Source: Selenomonas sp. (GTDB taxonomy: Bacteria > Bacillota > Negativicutes > Selenomonadales > Selenomonadaceae). From it: DNA of 27,492 nt. This document shows positions 7,403 through 15,561 of the stretch, in pieces (the stretch's first letter is position 1; every line of letters begins with the position of its first letter). The translations under genes were made by a program, and so were the position numbers. The notes under the pieces are model-generated. The model did no database searches. It was not told the origin of the DNA and saw only the letters and a program-made list of their open reading frames with translations. The stretch lies in NCBI RefSeq assembly GCF_022771645.1, contig NZ_JALFCU010000079.1:1-27492 (forward strand). The letters are read 5' to 3'.

Positions 7403-9271
7403 ATGTCGAAAGTCATTGGTATTGACCTCGGTACCACGAACTCCGTCGTCTCCGTCCTTGAAGGCGGCGAGCCGACGGTCATCACGAACCCGGAAGGCAG
7501 CCGTATCACGCCGTCCGTCGTCGGCTTCACGAAAGACGGCCAGCGCCTCGTCGGCCAGCTTGCGAAGCGCCAGGCCGTGTCGAACCCGGATCGCACGATC
7601 CGTTCCATCAAGCGCCACATGGGCGACCCGAACTACAAAGTCACGATTGACGGCAAAGCCTACACGCCGCAGGAAATCTCCGCGATGATCCTGCAGAAGC
7701 TGAAAGCCGACGCGGAAGCATACCTCGGCGAGACGGTCTCGCAGGCCGTCATCACGGTGCCGGCGTACTTCAACGACAGCCAGCGCCAGGCGACGAAAGA
7801 CGCCGGCCAGATCGCAGGCCTCGACGTCATGCGCATCATCAACGAGCCGACGGCCGCCGCGCTCGCCTACGGCCTCGACAAGGATCAGGACGAGACCGTC
7901 CTCGTCTTCGACCTCGGCGGCGGCACGTTCGATGTCTCGATCCTCGAGCTCGCGGACGGCACGTTCCAGGTGCTCGCGACGAACGGCGACACGCACCTCG
8001 GCGGCGATGATTTCGATCAGAAGATCATGGATTGGATGGTCGAGTCGTTCAAGAAGGAAAATGGCATCGACCTCTCGCAGGACAAGATGGCTGCGCAGCG
8101 TTTGAAAGAAGCCGCTGAAAAAGCAAAGATCGAGCTCTCGAGCATGACGCAGACGAACATCAACCTGCCGTTCATCACGGCGGATGCGTCCGGCCCGAAG
8201 CATCTCGACCTCACGCTGACGCGCCAGCAGTTCAACGAAATGACGAGCGACCTCGTGCAGCGCACGATGGAGCCGACGCGCAAGGCCATGGCCGACGCCG
8301 ACCTCACGGGGAATGATATCAACAAGATCATTCTCGTCGGTGGCTCGTCCCGCATCCCGGCCGTGCAGGACGCCATCCGCACGATCCTCGACAAAGAGCC
8401 GTCGAAGGGCGTGAACCCGGATGAGTGCGTCTCCGTCGGCGCAGCCATCCAGGGCGGCGTCCTCGTCGGCGACGTCAAAGACGTGCTCCTGCTCGATGTC
8501 ACGCCGCTCTCTCTCGGCATCGAGACGCTCGGCGGCGTCTGCACGAAGATCATCGAGCGCAACACGACCATCCCGACGTCGAAGAGCCAGGTCTTCTCGA
8601 CGGCAGCGGACAACCAGCCGTCCGTCGATATCAAGGTCCTGCAGGGCGAGCGCGAAATGGCGGCAGACAACAAGCTGCTCGGCCGCTTCGAGCTCACGGA
8701 CATCCCGCCGGCACCGCGCGGCGTCCCGCAGATCGAAGTCACGTTCGACATCGACTCCAACGGCATCGTGCACGTCTCGGCAAAAGACCGCGGCACGGGC
8801 AAGGAGCAGAAGATCACGATCCAGTCCGGCAGCGGCATGAGCAAGGAAGACATCGACCGCATGGTCAAAGAAGCGAAAGCGCATGAGGCCGAGGACAAGA
8901 AGCGCAAGGACGAGATCGACACGAAGAACAACGCTGAGAACCTCGCGTACCAGGCGGAAAAGACGATCAAGGACCTCGGCGACAAGGTCGACAAGGCGAA
9001 AGCTGACGAAGTCCAGAAGGCCGTCGACCACCTGAAAGAAGTCCTCAAAGGCGGCAACACGGAAGCCATCAAGAAGGCGACGGAAGAACTCCAGAAGCCC
9101 CTCTACGAGCTCAGCGCGGCGGCCTACCAGGCGGCAGGCGCGCAGGGCGCTCCGGGTGCTGGCGCACAAGCCGGCCCGCAGCCGGGCGCACAGCAGAGCA
9201 GCAGCTCCAATGCGAAAAACGATGACGATGTTGTCGATGCCGAGTTCACGGACGTCAATGACAAGAAATAA
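7403..9271 (+). CDS. dnaK: Chaperone protein DnaK (Hsp70)
   Basis: The ATP-dependent Hsp70 chaperone of the cytosol, 622 residues, a normal bacterial length. The nucleotide-binding domain shows GIDLGTTNS (residues 6-14), NEPTAAALAYGLD, the phosphate-2 motif DLGGGTFDV (from Asp170) and VGGSSRIPAVQ. The hydrophobic linker DVLLLDVTPLSLGIE leads to the substrate-binding domain. The C-terminal lid ends in a Gly/Ala/Gln-rich tail and the conserved DDVVDAEF. The ATG follows a good AGGAGG site (7390 region). The 62-nt gap after grpE shows no CIRCE and no clear hairpin. Together with grpE and dnaJ it forms the complete chaperone machine. Confidence 0.99.
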   Translation: MSKVIGIDLGTTNSVVSVLEGGEPTVITNPEGSRITPSVVGFTKDGQRLVGQLAKRQAVSNPDRTIRSIKRHMGDPNYKVTIDGKAYTPQEISAMILQKLKADAEAYLGETVSQAVITVPAYFNDSQRQATKDAGQIAGLDVMRIINEPTAAALAYGLDKDQDETVLVFDLGGGTFDVSILELADGTFQVLATNGDTHLGGDDFDQKIMDWMVESFKKENGIDLSQDKMAAQRLKEAAEKAKIELSSMTQTNINLPFITADASGPKHLDLTLTRQQFNEMTSDLVQRTMEPTRKAMADADLTGNDINKIILVGGSSRIPAVQDAIRTILDKEPSKGVNPDECVSVGAAIQGGVLVGDVKDVLLLDVTPLSLGIETLGGVCTKIIERNTTIPTSKSQVFSTAADNQPSVDIKVLQGEREMAADNKLLGRFELTDIPPAPRGVPQIEVTFDIDSNGIVHVSAKDRGTGKEQKITIQSGSGMSKEDIDRMVKEAKAHEAEDKKRKDEIDTKNNAENLAYQAEKTIKDLGDKVDKAKADEVQKAVDHLKEVLKGGNTEAIKKATEELQKPLYELSAAAYQAAGAQGAPGAGAQAGPQPGAQQSSSSNAKNDDDVVDAEFTDVNDKK

Positions 9272-9290
9272 ATCGCACGGTTGAAAGATG

Positions 9291-9329
9291 CGGGTGGTTC
9301 GCGCCATGATTCATGGCACGAACCACTTG
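9291..9329 (+). repeat. Long hairpin in the dnaK-dnaJ gap
   Basis: Two 16-nt arms (9294-9309 and 9311-9326) pair at 15 of 16 positions and can extend outward by wobble pairs and a closing C-G. The tip would open to a small loop. There is no T tract, so it is not a classical terminator. It may stabilise or process the mRNA between dnaK and dnaJ, or attenuate dnaJ. Confidence 0.75.
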
Positions 9330-9351
9330 CGCTATACAGATAGGTGGTAAC

Positions 9352-10530
9352 ATGAGCGAACAACGCGATCTATACGAGGTCCTCGGGATCAGCAAAGGGG
9401 CGTCCGATGCGGAGATCAAGAAGGCCTACCGGAAATTGGCGCGCAAGTATCATCCCGATCTCAACCGCGACAACCCGAAGGCAGCGGAAGAGAAGATGAA
9501 GGAGGTCAATGCGGCCTACGAAATTCTCAAAGACCCGCAGAAGCGCGCGCAGTACGACCAGTTCGGCGCGGGCGCGTTCGACGGCACCGGCAACTTCGGC
9601 GGCAATCCGTTCGGCGGCGCCGGCGGGTTCAACTTCAACTTCGGCCAGGGCGGCGGAGGCTTCAGTTCGACGGACGGCTTTGGCGATATCTTCGACATGT
9701 TCTTCGGCGGTGGCGGGCGCTCCCGCCAGCGCGGCCCGGTCGCCGAGCGTGGCGCGGACATCCGCTACGACCTCCACCTCACGTTCGAGGAGGCGGCGTT
9801 CGGCAAAGAGGAAGAGCTCACGATTCCGCGCATGGAAAACTGCCCGACGTGCCACGGCACGGGCGCGGCGGCGGGCTCGTCCCCGGAGACGTGCCCGGAT
9901 TGCAACGGCAGCGGCATGCGCCGCACCGTGAGGAGCACCCCGTTCGGCCAGATGATGAACGAGACGCCGTGCCAGCGTTGCCACGGCACGGGCAAGATCG
10001 TCAAGAACCCGTGCAAGGACTGCCACGGTACGGGCAAGAAACGCGCGAATCACACGGTGAAGGTCACGATCCCGAAAGGCGTCGACAACGGCACGCGCCT
10101 GCGCGTCTCCGGCCACGGCGAGGCCGGCACGAACGGCGGCGGCTACGGCGACCTCTACGTCTACATCTTCGTCAAGCCGCATGAATTTTTCAAGCGGCAG
10201 GGCAACGACGTCATCGTCGAAGTGCCGGTCGCCTTCACCGAGGCCGCGCTCGGCGGCACGGTGCGTGTCCCGACGCTCGACGGCCTCGTCGACATGAAAG
10301 TCGATGCCGGCACGCAGAGCGGCACGATCAAGCGCCTGCGCAATCGCGGCATCCCGTTCCTGCGCGGCTCGGGCCGCGGCGACGAGCACGTCATCGTCAA
10401 AGTCCTCACGCCGAAGAACCTCAACACGAAGCAGAAAGAACTGCTTCAGGAATTTGCAGAGATCAGCGGCGACAAGGTCAACCCGGAAAAGAAGGGCTTC
10501 CTCGACAAGCTGAAGAAGCTGTTCAAGTAA
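9352..10530 (+). CDS. dnaJ: Chaperone protein DnaJ (Hsp40)
   Basis: The DnaK co-chaperone, 392 residues, type I architecture. The J domain holds HPD at residues 34-36. A Gly/Phe-rich linker follows (about residues 75-130), then four zinc-binding CxxCxGxG repeats (CPTCHGTG, CPDCNGSG, CQRCHGTG, CKDCHGTG), and the C-terminal substrate-binding domain with GEAGTNGGGYGDLYV. The ATG at 9352 is preceded by AGGTGG at a good distance. An in-frame ATG at 9313 lies inside the gap hairpin with no ribosome site, so I rejected it. It is the last gene of the hrcA operon; a palindromic repeat and then a terminator follow. Confidence 0.98.
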   Translation: MSEQRDLYEVLGISKGASDAEIKKAYRKLARKYHPDLNRDNPKAAEEKMKEVNAAYEILKDPQKRAQYDQFGAGAFDGTGNFGGNPFGGAGGFNFNFGQGGGGFSSTDGFGDIFDMFFGGGGRSRQRGPVAERGADIRYDLHLTFEEAAFGKEEELTIPRMENCPTCHGTGAAAGSSPETCPDCNGSGMRRTVRSTPFGQMMNETPCQRCHGTGKIVKNPCKDCHGTGKKRANHTVKVTIPKGVDNGTRLRVSGHGEAGTNGGGYGDLYVYIFVKPHEFFKRQGNDVIVEVPVAFTEAALGGTVRVPTLDGLVDMKVDAGTQSGTIKRLRNRGIPFLRGSGRGDEHVIVKVLTPKNLNTKQKELLQEFAEISGDKVNPEKKGFLDKLKKLFK

Positions 10531-10540
10531 CCCCACCTCC

Positions 10541-10592
10541 TAGCCTCTCCCTTTGGGAGAGGGGGACCGCGTCAGCGGTGGAGAGGGTCCCC
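10541..10592 (+). repeat. Double-hairpin intergenic repeat, copy A
   Basis: Hairpin 1 is CCTCTCCC-TTT-GGGAGAGG (10544-10562). Hairpin 2 is ACCGC-GTCA-GCGGT (10566-10579), followed by GGAGAGGGT. It matches copies B and C in order and spacing but lacks the GTGGCGAAGGTAG tail seen in the others. It lies between dnaJ and its terminator. Confidence 0.85.
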
Positions 10593-10612
10593 TGTACGCC
10601 GAATAAATTATT

Positions 10613-10653
10613 GAGACGTAAGTTCCGCGGGTGCGAAATTTACGTCTCTTTTT
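10613..10653 (+). terminator. Intrinsic terminator of the hrcA-grpE-dnaK-dnaJ operon
   Basis: A 12-bp stem (10613-10624 with 10637-10648; one G-T wobble) starting GAGACGTAA and ending TTACGTCTC, with a 12-nt loop, is followed by TTTTT. Confidence 0.9.
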
Positions 10654-10654
10654 G

Positions 10655-10684
10655 TTGCGACGGCTTCTTTTTTTATGCTATGAT
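10655..10684 (+). promoter_or_regulatory. Promoter of the prmA operon
   Basis: TTGCGA (10655-10660), an 18-nt spacer and TATGAT (10679-10684), with TGC directly before the -10, form an extended -10 promoter right after the terminator of the preceding operon. Confidence 0.65.
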
Positions 10685-10726
10685 AGGGACGCAATTTTTT
10701 GAAAGAACGAAGGGAGCGCGAAGCGA

Positions 10727-11605
10727 TTGAAGTGGTCGGAAGTCAGCATCGAAGCGGAGGCGCGGGAGACGGATCTCGTCGCCGCGTGTTTTTATGACGT
10801 CGAGGCGACGGGCGTCGTGATCGAGGATCTGCCGGACGGGCGCGTGATGGTGCGCGCGTATCTGCCGGTCGACGACGCGCTCGACGGACGCATCGAGGCG
10901 TTCCGCGCTGGCATCGCGGCGCTCGCAGACGCCGACGGCTTTGACGCAGCGGCCTGCCCCATCACGTCGCGCATCGTGCAGGACAGCGATTGGGAAAATA
11001 ATTGGAAGGCGTATTTCCATACGCAGCGCGTCGGGAAACATATCGTCATCCAGCCGTCGTGGGAAGAGTACACGCCGCTCGCGGGCGACGTCGTGCTCCG
11101 TCTCGACCCAGAGTCCGCGTTCGGCACGGGCACGCATCCGACAACGGCGATGTGCTTGCGTGCGCTCGAATCGCTCGTGCGCGGCGGCGAGACGGTGTTC
11201 GACGTCGGCACGGGCTCGGGCGTGCTGGCGATTGCGGCGGCGAAGCTCGGCGCGGGCAAGGTCGTCGCGAAAGATTACGCGCGCGCGTCGGCCGAGGTCG
11301 CGGCGAAGAATGTCGCGGAGAACGGCGTGCAGGAGACGATCGAGACGGGCGTGTCCGATTTGCTCGCTACATTCGACGGCCAGGCGGAGCTCGTTGTCGC
11401 GAACATCATCGCGGACATCATCATCCGGCTCTTTGACGAACTCGACGCGCATCTCGCGCCGCATGGGCGGCTGCTTGCCTCGGGCATCATCGACGAGCGT
11501 GTCGCGGACGTCACGGAGGCGGCCGTCGCGCATGGATTCGTGCTCGAGGACATGTACACGGATGCCGGCTGGGCGGCGATGGTGCTGAAGAGGGCGGGCG
11601 AATGA
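10727..11605 (+). CDS. prmA: Ribosomal protein L11 methyltransferase PrmA
   Basis: This 292-residue protein trimethylates ribosomal protein L11 using S-adenosylmethionine. The N-terminal substrate-recognition domain begins with MKWSEVSI, typical of the family. The SAM-binding motif is DVGTGSGVLAIAAAKLGA, starting at residue 159, and VVANIIADIII is the catalytic-region motif. Preceding it are the family signatures DWENNWKAYF and FGTGTHPTT. The loop after motif I reads AKDYARAS, where many homologs have D-x-D. The start is TTG at 10727, with AGGGAG 10 nt upstream. Its stop overlaps the rsmE start by 4 nt (ATGA), so translation is coupled. The neighbouring dnaJ and rsmE are typical of Firmicutes. 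Confidence 0.95.
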   Translation: MKWSEVSIEAEARETDLVAACFYDVEATGVVIEDLPDGRVMVRAYLPVDDALDGRIEAFRAGIAALADADGFDAAACPITSRIVQDSDWENNWKAYFHTQRVGKHIVIQPSWEEYTPLAGDVVLRLDPESAFGTGTHPTTAMCLRALESLVRGGETVFDVGTGSGVLAIAAAKLGAGKVVAKDYARASAEVAAKNVAENGVQETIETGVSDLLATFDGQAELVVANIIADIIIRLFDELDAHLAPHGRLLASGIIDERVADVTEAAVAHGFVLEDMYTDAGWAAMVLKRAGE

Positions 11606-12339
11606 GACGGCTGTTTTTGAAAGGCTTGCTCGCCGACGAAGTCACGATCACGGGCGACGATGCCGCGCATCTCATGTACGCGATGCGCGCGAAGGCGGGC
11701 GACGAGGTCACGCTCGTCGACGATCACGGCGCGGTCGGGCGCATGGAACTCACGGGATTCACGCAGGATTCCGTGACGATGCGGCTCGTCGAACGCCTCG
11801 ACGCGGATACGGAATCGCCCATCGAGATCGAGCTCGCGCAATGCTTGCTCAAGGGCGACAAGTTCGATCTCGTCATCCAGAAGGCCGTCGAACTCGGCGT
11901 GACGCGCATCCAGCCGCTCGCCAGCCGCAACTGCGTCGTGCGCTACGAAGGCGAGAAAGCGGCGGCGAAACGCGAGCGCTGGCAGAAGATTGCGGAAGAA
12001 GCCGCGAAACAATGCGGGCGGACGCGTGTGCCGAAAGTTTATCCCGTCTTGCCGCTCACGGCATGGATCAAGACGTGGCAAAAGCCGGAGACGGAGCTCG
12101 TCTTCTGCTACGAGAACGAAGAACAACAACCGATCAAGACGGCGTTGCGCGCGTTGCCGGACACCGCCAGCAACATCATCACCCTCATCGGCCCGGAGGG
12201 CGGTTTCACGCTCGACGAGGCGGCGGTTATCGAGGCGGCGGGCGGCGTGTCTGTCACGCTCGGCCCGCGCATCTTGCGCGCGGAGACGGCGGCCATCGCC
12301 GCGATGAGCATCGTGCAGTATGAAAAAGGAGATCTGTAA
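11602..12339 (+). CDS. rsmE: 16S rRNA (uracil-1498-N3)-methyltransferase RsmE
   Basis: A SPOUT-class methyltransferase of 245 residues that methylates U1498 of 16S rRNA. An N-terminal PUA-like domain (MRRLFLKG... AHLMYAMRAKAGDEVTLVD) precedes the knotted C-terminal domain. The family signatures are visible: KGDKFDLVIQKAVELGV, AAKQCGRTRVP, IGPEGGFTLDEA and LGPRILRAETAAIAAMSIVQ, which form the SAM pocket. It starts within the stop of prmA (ATGA overlap) and is followed after 3 nt by mtaB, so the three genes form one operon devoted to translation apparatus modification. Confidence 0.96.
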   Translation: MRRLFLKGLLADEVTITGDDAAHLMYAMRAKAGDEVTLVDDHGAVGRMELTGFTQDSVTMRLVERLDADTESPIEIELAQCLLKGDKFDLVIQKAVELGVTRIQPLASRNCVVRYEGEKAAAKRERWQKIAEEAAKQCGRTRVPKVYPVLPLTAWIKTWQKPETELVFCYENEEQQPIKTALRALPDTASNIITLIGPEGGFTLDEAAVIEAAGGVSVTLGPRILRAETAAIAAMSIVQYEKGDL

Positions 12340-12342
12340 ATT

Positions 12343-13662
12343 TTGTCTACCGTTGCATTCATGACGCTCGGCTGCAAGGTCAACCAGTTCGAGACGGAGA
12401 CGATGGAAGGGCTGTTCAAGCGAGCGGGCTACATGATCGGCAAGTTCGATGAGCCCGCGGACGCCTACGTCATCAACACCTGCTCCGTCACGAGCCTCGG
12501 CGACCGCAAGAGCCGTCAGATCATCCGACGCGCGCATCGCGAGAACCCGGACGCGGTCATCGCCGTCTGCGGCTGCTACGCGCAGACGGCGCCGGAGGCC
12601 ATCCAGTCCATCGAGGGCGTCTCCGTCGTGCTCGGGACAAAGGAACGCAGCCGCATCGTCGAGTACGTCGAGCAGGCCATGCGCGAAAAAACGCAGGTCG
12701 TGAACGTCACGGACGTCATGCAAGCAAAGACGTTCGAGGACATCCCGCTTTACGACATGCCGGAGCGCACGCGCGCGTTCCTGAAAATCGAGGACGGCTG
12801 CGAAAATTTTTGCTCGTACTGCATCATCCCGTACGCGCGCGGGCCAGTCAAATCGCGCAAGCCCATCCACATCCGCGAGGAAGCGGAAAAGCTCGTCAAG
12901 GCGGGCTTCCGCGAAATCGTCCTGACGGGCATCCACCTCGGTGCATACGGCCGCGACCTCGCGCCCATCGCGCTCGCGGATGGAACGATGCGCAAGATTA
13001 CGCTCGCTGATGCCTGCCGCGAAGTGCTTGCCGTGGGTGGCCTGAAGCGCCTGCGCCTCGGCTCGCTCGAGTCGCTCGAACTGTCGCCGGAGCTCTTCGA
13101 ACTCATCCGCACGGACGAGCGTTTCTGCGCGCACCTGCATCTGCCGCTTCAGGCAGGGTCAGACCAGGTGCTCCACGACATGAACCGTCATTACGACACG
13201 GCGGAGTTTGCGCGCCTCATTGAGAACGTCGAGCGCGAAGTGCCGGGCATCGCTGTCTCGACGGACATCATCGTCGGCTTCCCGGGCGAGACGGAGGAAC
13301 TGTTTGCAGATGGGCTCGCATTTGTCGAGCGCATGAATTTTTCCCGCATGCACGTTTTCCCGTACTCGCGCCGCAGCGGCACGCCGGCGGCGAAGCGCAA
13401 GGACCAGATACCTGAGCCCGTCAAGAAGGAGCGCGTTCACCGCATGCAAGCGCTCGCCGACCGCAAGGCGAAGGAATTTCACGAGCAATTTCTCGGCAAG
13501 ACGATGCGCGTGCTTTTCGAGACGACGAAAGACGGCATCACGGACGGCCTGACGGACAACTACATCCGCGTCTATACGGACAGCCCCGTCACGAGCGGCG
13601 AGCTCTATGAAGTGCACATCGAAAAACTTTACAAGGACGGTGTTTGGGGGCAGGTCGTATAA
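12343..13662 (+). CDS. mtaB: tRNA t6A37 methylthiotransferase MtaB
   Basis: A radical-SAM enzyme of 439 residues that converts N6-threonylcarbamoyladenosine at tRNA position 37 to its 2-methylthio form. The N-terminal UPF0004 domain carries the auxiliary 4Fe-4S cysteines Cys11 (TLGCKVNQ), Cys47 (NTCSVTS) and Cys78 (CGCYAQ). The radical-SAM cluster is Cys153, Cys157 and Cys160 (CENFCSYCIIPYARG). A C-terminal TRAM-like region follows. The KVNQFET motif near the start favours MtaB over MiaB or RimO. The start is TTG at 12343 with AAGGAGAT upstream, overlapping the end of rsmE. No convincing terminator follows. Confidence 0.93.
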   Translation: MSTVAFMTLGCKVNQFETETMEGLFKRAGYMIGKFDEPADAYVINTCSVTSLGDRKSRQIIRRAHRENPDAVIAVCGCYAQTAPEAIQSIEGVSVVLGTKERSRIVEYVEQAMREKTQVVNVTDVMQAKTFEDIPLYDMPERTRAFLKIEDGCENFCSYCIIPYARGPVKSRKPIHIREEAEKLVKAGFREIVLTGIHLGAYGRDLAPIALADGTMRKITLADACREVLAVGGLKRLRLGSLESLELSPELFELIRTDERFCAHLHLPLQAGSDQVLHDMNRHYDTAEFARLIENVEREVPGIAVSTDIIVGFPGETEELFADGLAFVERMNFSRMHVFPYSRRSGTPAAKRKDQIPEPVKKERVHRMQALADRKAKEFHEQFLGKTMRVLFETTKDGITDGLTDNYIRVYTDSPVTSGELYEVHIEKLYKDGVWGQVV

Positions 13663-13669
13663 TCTGCCC

Positions 13670-13698
13670 TTGACTTTCGTATGCATTTGTTTTAGGCT
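13670..13698 (+). promoter_or_regulatory. Possible promoter of the thioesterase operon
   Basis: TTGACT (13670-13675) and TAGGCT (13693-13698) are 17 nt apart. The -35 is near consensus, the -10 is poor. Confidence 0.4.
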
Positions 13699-13733
13699 AG
13701 GTAACGAATGTTTTGAGAAGGGAGGCATGACGG

Positions 13734-14192
13734 ATGCCTATCACGGTCAAGCATCGCGTGAATTTTTACGATACGGACGCGATGGCGGTCGTGCATCATG
13801 CGAACTACATCCGCTGGTTCGAGATCGGGCGCGTCGAATACCTGCGTTCCATCGGCATCACGCTCGACCAGATGATGGAGGACGGCTATGTCTTCCCCAT
13901 CACGGACGTCAGCGCGAAATACGTCTCGCCCGGCCATTTTGATGAGGAACTCCTCATCGAGGTCACGCCGACGGCGCTGACGAAAGCGAAGATGGCGTTC
14001 GACTACCGCGTGCTCGACGCGGAGACCGGGCGCGTGCTCGTGCTCGGCCACACGCAGAACGTTTACACGAGCCGGGAGACGGGCCACATCGAGCGGCTGT
14101 CCGACAAATATTGGATTCCGCTCAAAGCGGCCATGGCAAAAGAAAAGGCATTAAAAGCTGCAAAGGCGGAAGCGTCCGCGCAGCAGCAATAA
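13734..14192 (+). CDS. Acyl-CoA thioesterase, YbgC/4-hydroxybenzoyl-CoA thioesterase type (hot-dog fold)
   Basis: This 152-residue hot-dog fold protein hydrolyses acyl-CoA (or acyl-ACP) thioesters. The catalytic signature is YDTDAMAVVHHANYIRWFE at residues 12-30, with Asp15 as the expected catalytic acid, and the family's central region VSAKYVSPGHFDEEL. The last 20 residues are a charged Ala/Lys/Gln tail not needed for the fold. The ATG follows AGGGAGG. It heads a likely three-gene operon (30 nt to the next gene). In many bacteria YbgC-type enzymes sit near tol-pal; that context is absent here, so the physiological substrate is open. Confidence 0.9.
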   Translation: MPITVKHRVNFYDTDAMAVVHHANYIRWFEIGRVEYLRSIGITLDQMMEDGYVFPITDVSAKYVSPGHFDEELLIEVTPTALTKAKMAFDYRVLDAETGRVLVLGHTQNVYTSRETGHIERLSDKYWIPLKAAMAKEKALKAAKAEASAQQQ

Positions 14193-14222
14193 AGCAGTCA
14201 TATAAAGGAAGGATGTTCAGCG

Positions 14223-14783
14223 ATGGATTTCTTGGATATCATCGACATCATTTTGATCGTCATCTTGGCGGTCCTCATTCTGTCCGACCTCCTGCTCGCC
14301 ATGATGGGCAAGGAGCAGATCGTCGTCGACACGAGCGCGCCGTTCACGAAAGTGAGCCAGGACGAAAACAGCCTCGTCATCGAAAAGCAGCTCACGTTCC
14401 GCAACGTGGGCAAGTCGTGCGGCGTCCTCATGGACGCCATCGTGCGCCCGCAGCTGCCGTACGAGCAGTACGACGGCATCGAGGCGCGCGGCAAGGCCGA
14501 AAGGGAAGGCGCGCCGCGCGAGGATGATTACTTCGAGGCGATGCTCATCGAGAAAAAAGGCAATGCCAAGGGTGCGGACGCACAGCACATTTTCGCGAAG
14601 CTGAAATTTACGCCGCGGAACGGACGCACGCTCGAGGACGCGCTCTCCCACATGGTCGACATCGTCGTCGACGTGATCTGGCAGGAGTCCGGCCGCATGC
14701 CGTATCATTACGAAAAAGTGCAGCTGAAGCTCTCGGCCGAAGAAATCGCACAGCTCGCGGGCGTCACGCTCGCGAAAGACTGA
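14223..14783 (+). CDS. Membrane-anchored protein of unknown function
   Basis: This 186-residue protein has one N-terminal membrane helix (about residues 6-28, DIIDIILIVILAVLILSDLLLA) and a soluble domain of mixed charge. I see no signal-peptidase site or catalytic motif. The soluble part contains short beta-rich blocks (IVVDTSAPFTKVSQ, SLVIEKQLTFRNVGKSCGVLMDAIVRPQLP) that could form an Ig-like or immunoglobulin-like sandwich, and a C-terminal helix. An AAGGAAGG ribosome site precedes it. It is 12 nt upstream of a CofE-like gene whose ribosome site overlaps its stop, so the two are probably translated together and may act together. I do not recognise the family. Confidence 0.78.
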   Translation: MDFLDIIDIILIVILAVLILSDLLLAMMGKEQIVVDTSAPFTKVSQDENSLVIEKQLTFRNVGKSCGVLMDAIVRPQLPYEQYDGIEARGKAEREGAPREDDYFEAMLIEKKGNAKGADAQHIFAKLKFTPRNGRTLEDALSHMVDIVVDVIWQESGRMPYHYEKVQLKLSAEEIAQLAGVTLAKD

Positions 14784-14795
14784 GGAGGCAGCGAA

Positions 14796-15458
14796 ATGGC
14801 AAACGAAATGAAACTCATCCCCGTGCCGACGCGCATCCTGACGGCAAAAGACGACATCGTCGACGCGATCGACCGCTATACGAAGGGCAACGTCGGCCCG
14901 GACGACCTCATCTGCAGCGCCGAGTCCGTCGTCGCCATCACGCAGAACCGCTATGTGCGCCCGGAGGAGCTCCACATCACGCGCGTCGCGCAGTTCTGCT
15001 GCCGCTTCATCCCCGACTACGGCAGCCTCGCCACGCCGCACGGCATGCAGTCGCTCATGGACGTCGAAGGCAAATGGCGCGTCGCGTTCGCGCTGTTCGC
15101 TGGTTTCCTTGCGAAACTCGTCGGCAAGTCCGGCATGTTCTACAAATGGGGCGGCAAGGAGACGGCCATGATCGATGACGTCACGGGCACGATGCCGCCG
15201 TTCGACAAATGCATCGTCTACGGCCCGGCGGACGCCGATCACGTCTGCGAAAAAATCGCCGAGCGCACGGGCGCATTCGGCGCGATGATCGCTGATGTCA
15301 ACGACCTGAAGCGCAGCCGCGTCGTCGGCATCACGAAGAACGTCGACGGCGACATCGCCCGCATGCTCCTCATCGACAACCCGTTCGGCAAAGCGAGCCA
15401 GAAGACGCCGATCTGCATCATCAAGAATTATCGCCAGTACCAGGAATCGAAGAAATAA
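14796..15458 (+). CDS. CofE-like (F420-0:gamma-glutamyl ligase family) protein
   Basis: This 220-residue protein resembles the F420_ligase domain: IPVPTRILTAKDDIVDAIDRY corresponds to the family start 'P..T..I...DDL...I', followed by DDLICSAESVVAITQNR, like the DG-D-VVISQKIVSIAEGR block of CofE. CofE adds glutamates to coenzyme F420-0. Firmicutes of this kind are not known to make F420 and no other F420 gene is in the window, so the true substrate is probably another carboxylate ligated to an amino acid. The AGGAGG ribosome site overlaps the stop of the upstream unknown gene. The match is by remembered motifs only; family is fairly sure, reaction is not. Confidence 0.75.
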   Translation: MANEMKLIPVPTRILTAKDDIVDAIDRYTKGNVGPDDLICSAESVVAITQNRYVRPEELHITRVAQFCCRFIPDYGSLATPHGMQSLMDVEGKWRVAFALFAGFLAKLVGKSGMFYKWGGKETAMIDDVTGTMPPFDKCIVYGPADADHVCEKIAERTGAFGAMIADVNDLKRSRVVGITKNVDGDIARMLLIDNPFGKASQKTPICIIKNYRQYQESKK

Positions 15459-15520
15459 AGCCTTCCCCCTAGGGGGAAGGGGGACCGCGTTAGCGGTGGA
15501 AAGGGTGGCGGAGGTAGGGC
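15459..15520 (+). repeat. Double-hairpin intergenic repeat, copy B
   Basis: Hairpin 1 is a perfect 20-nt palindrome, CCTTCCCCCT/AGGGGGAAGG (15461-15480). Hairpin 2 is ACCGC-GTTA-GCGGT (15484-15497). The tail reads AAAGGGTGGCGGAGGTAGGG. The element begins directly after the stop codon of the CofE-like gene and ends about 40 nt before rph. Confidence 0.88.
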
Positions 15521-15561
15521 ATGACAACAAGTAGGAATGTATCTGCGAAGGGAGTAATTCC

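Noticed and set aside
7376..9307. Long minus-strand open frame opposite dnaK
   Set aside because: Low-information Arg/Asp/Val composition and full overlap with dnaK show it is a shadow of strong codon bias.
9313..9351. Upstream ATG start for dnaJ
   Set aside because: It is inside the gap hairpin and would add residues not found in DnaJ; AGGTGG marks the ATG at 9352.
13647..13670. Hairpin GGGGCAG/CTGCCCT over the mtaB stop codon
   Set aside because: The stem is short and no T tract follows, so I did not call it a terminator.
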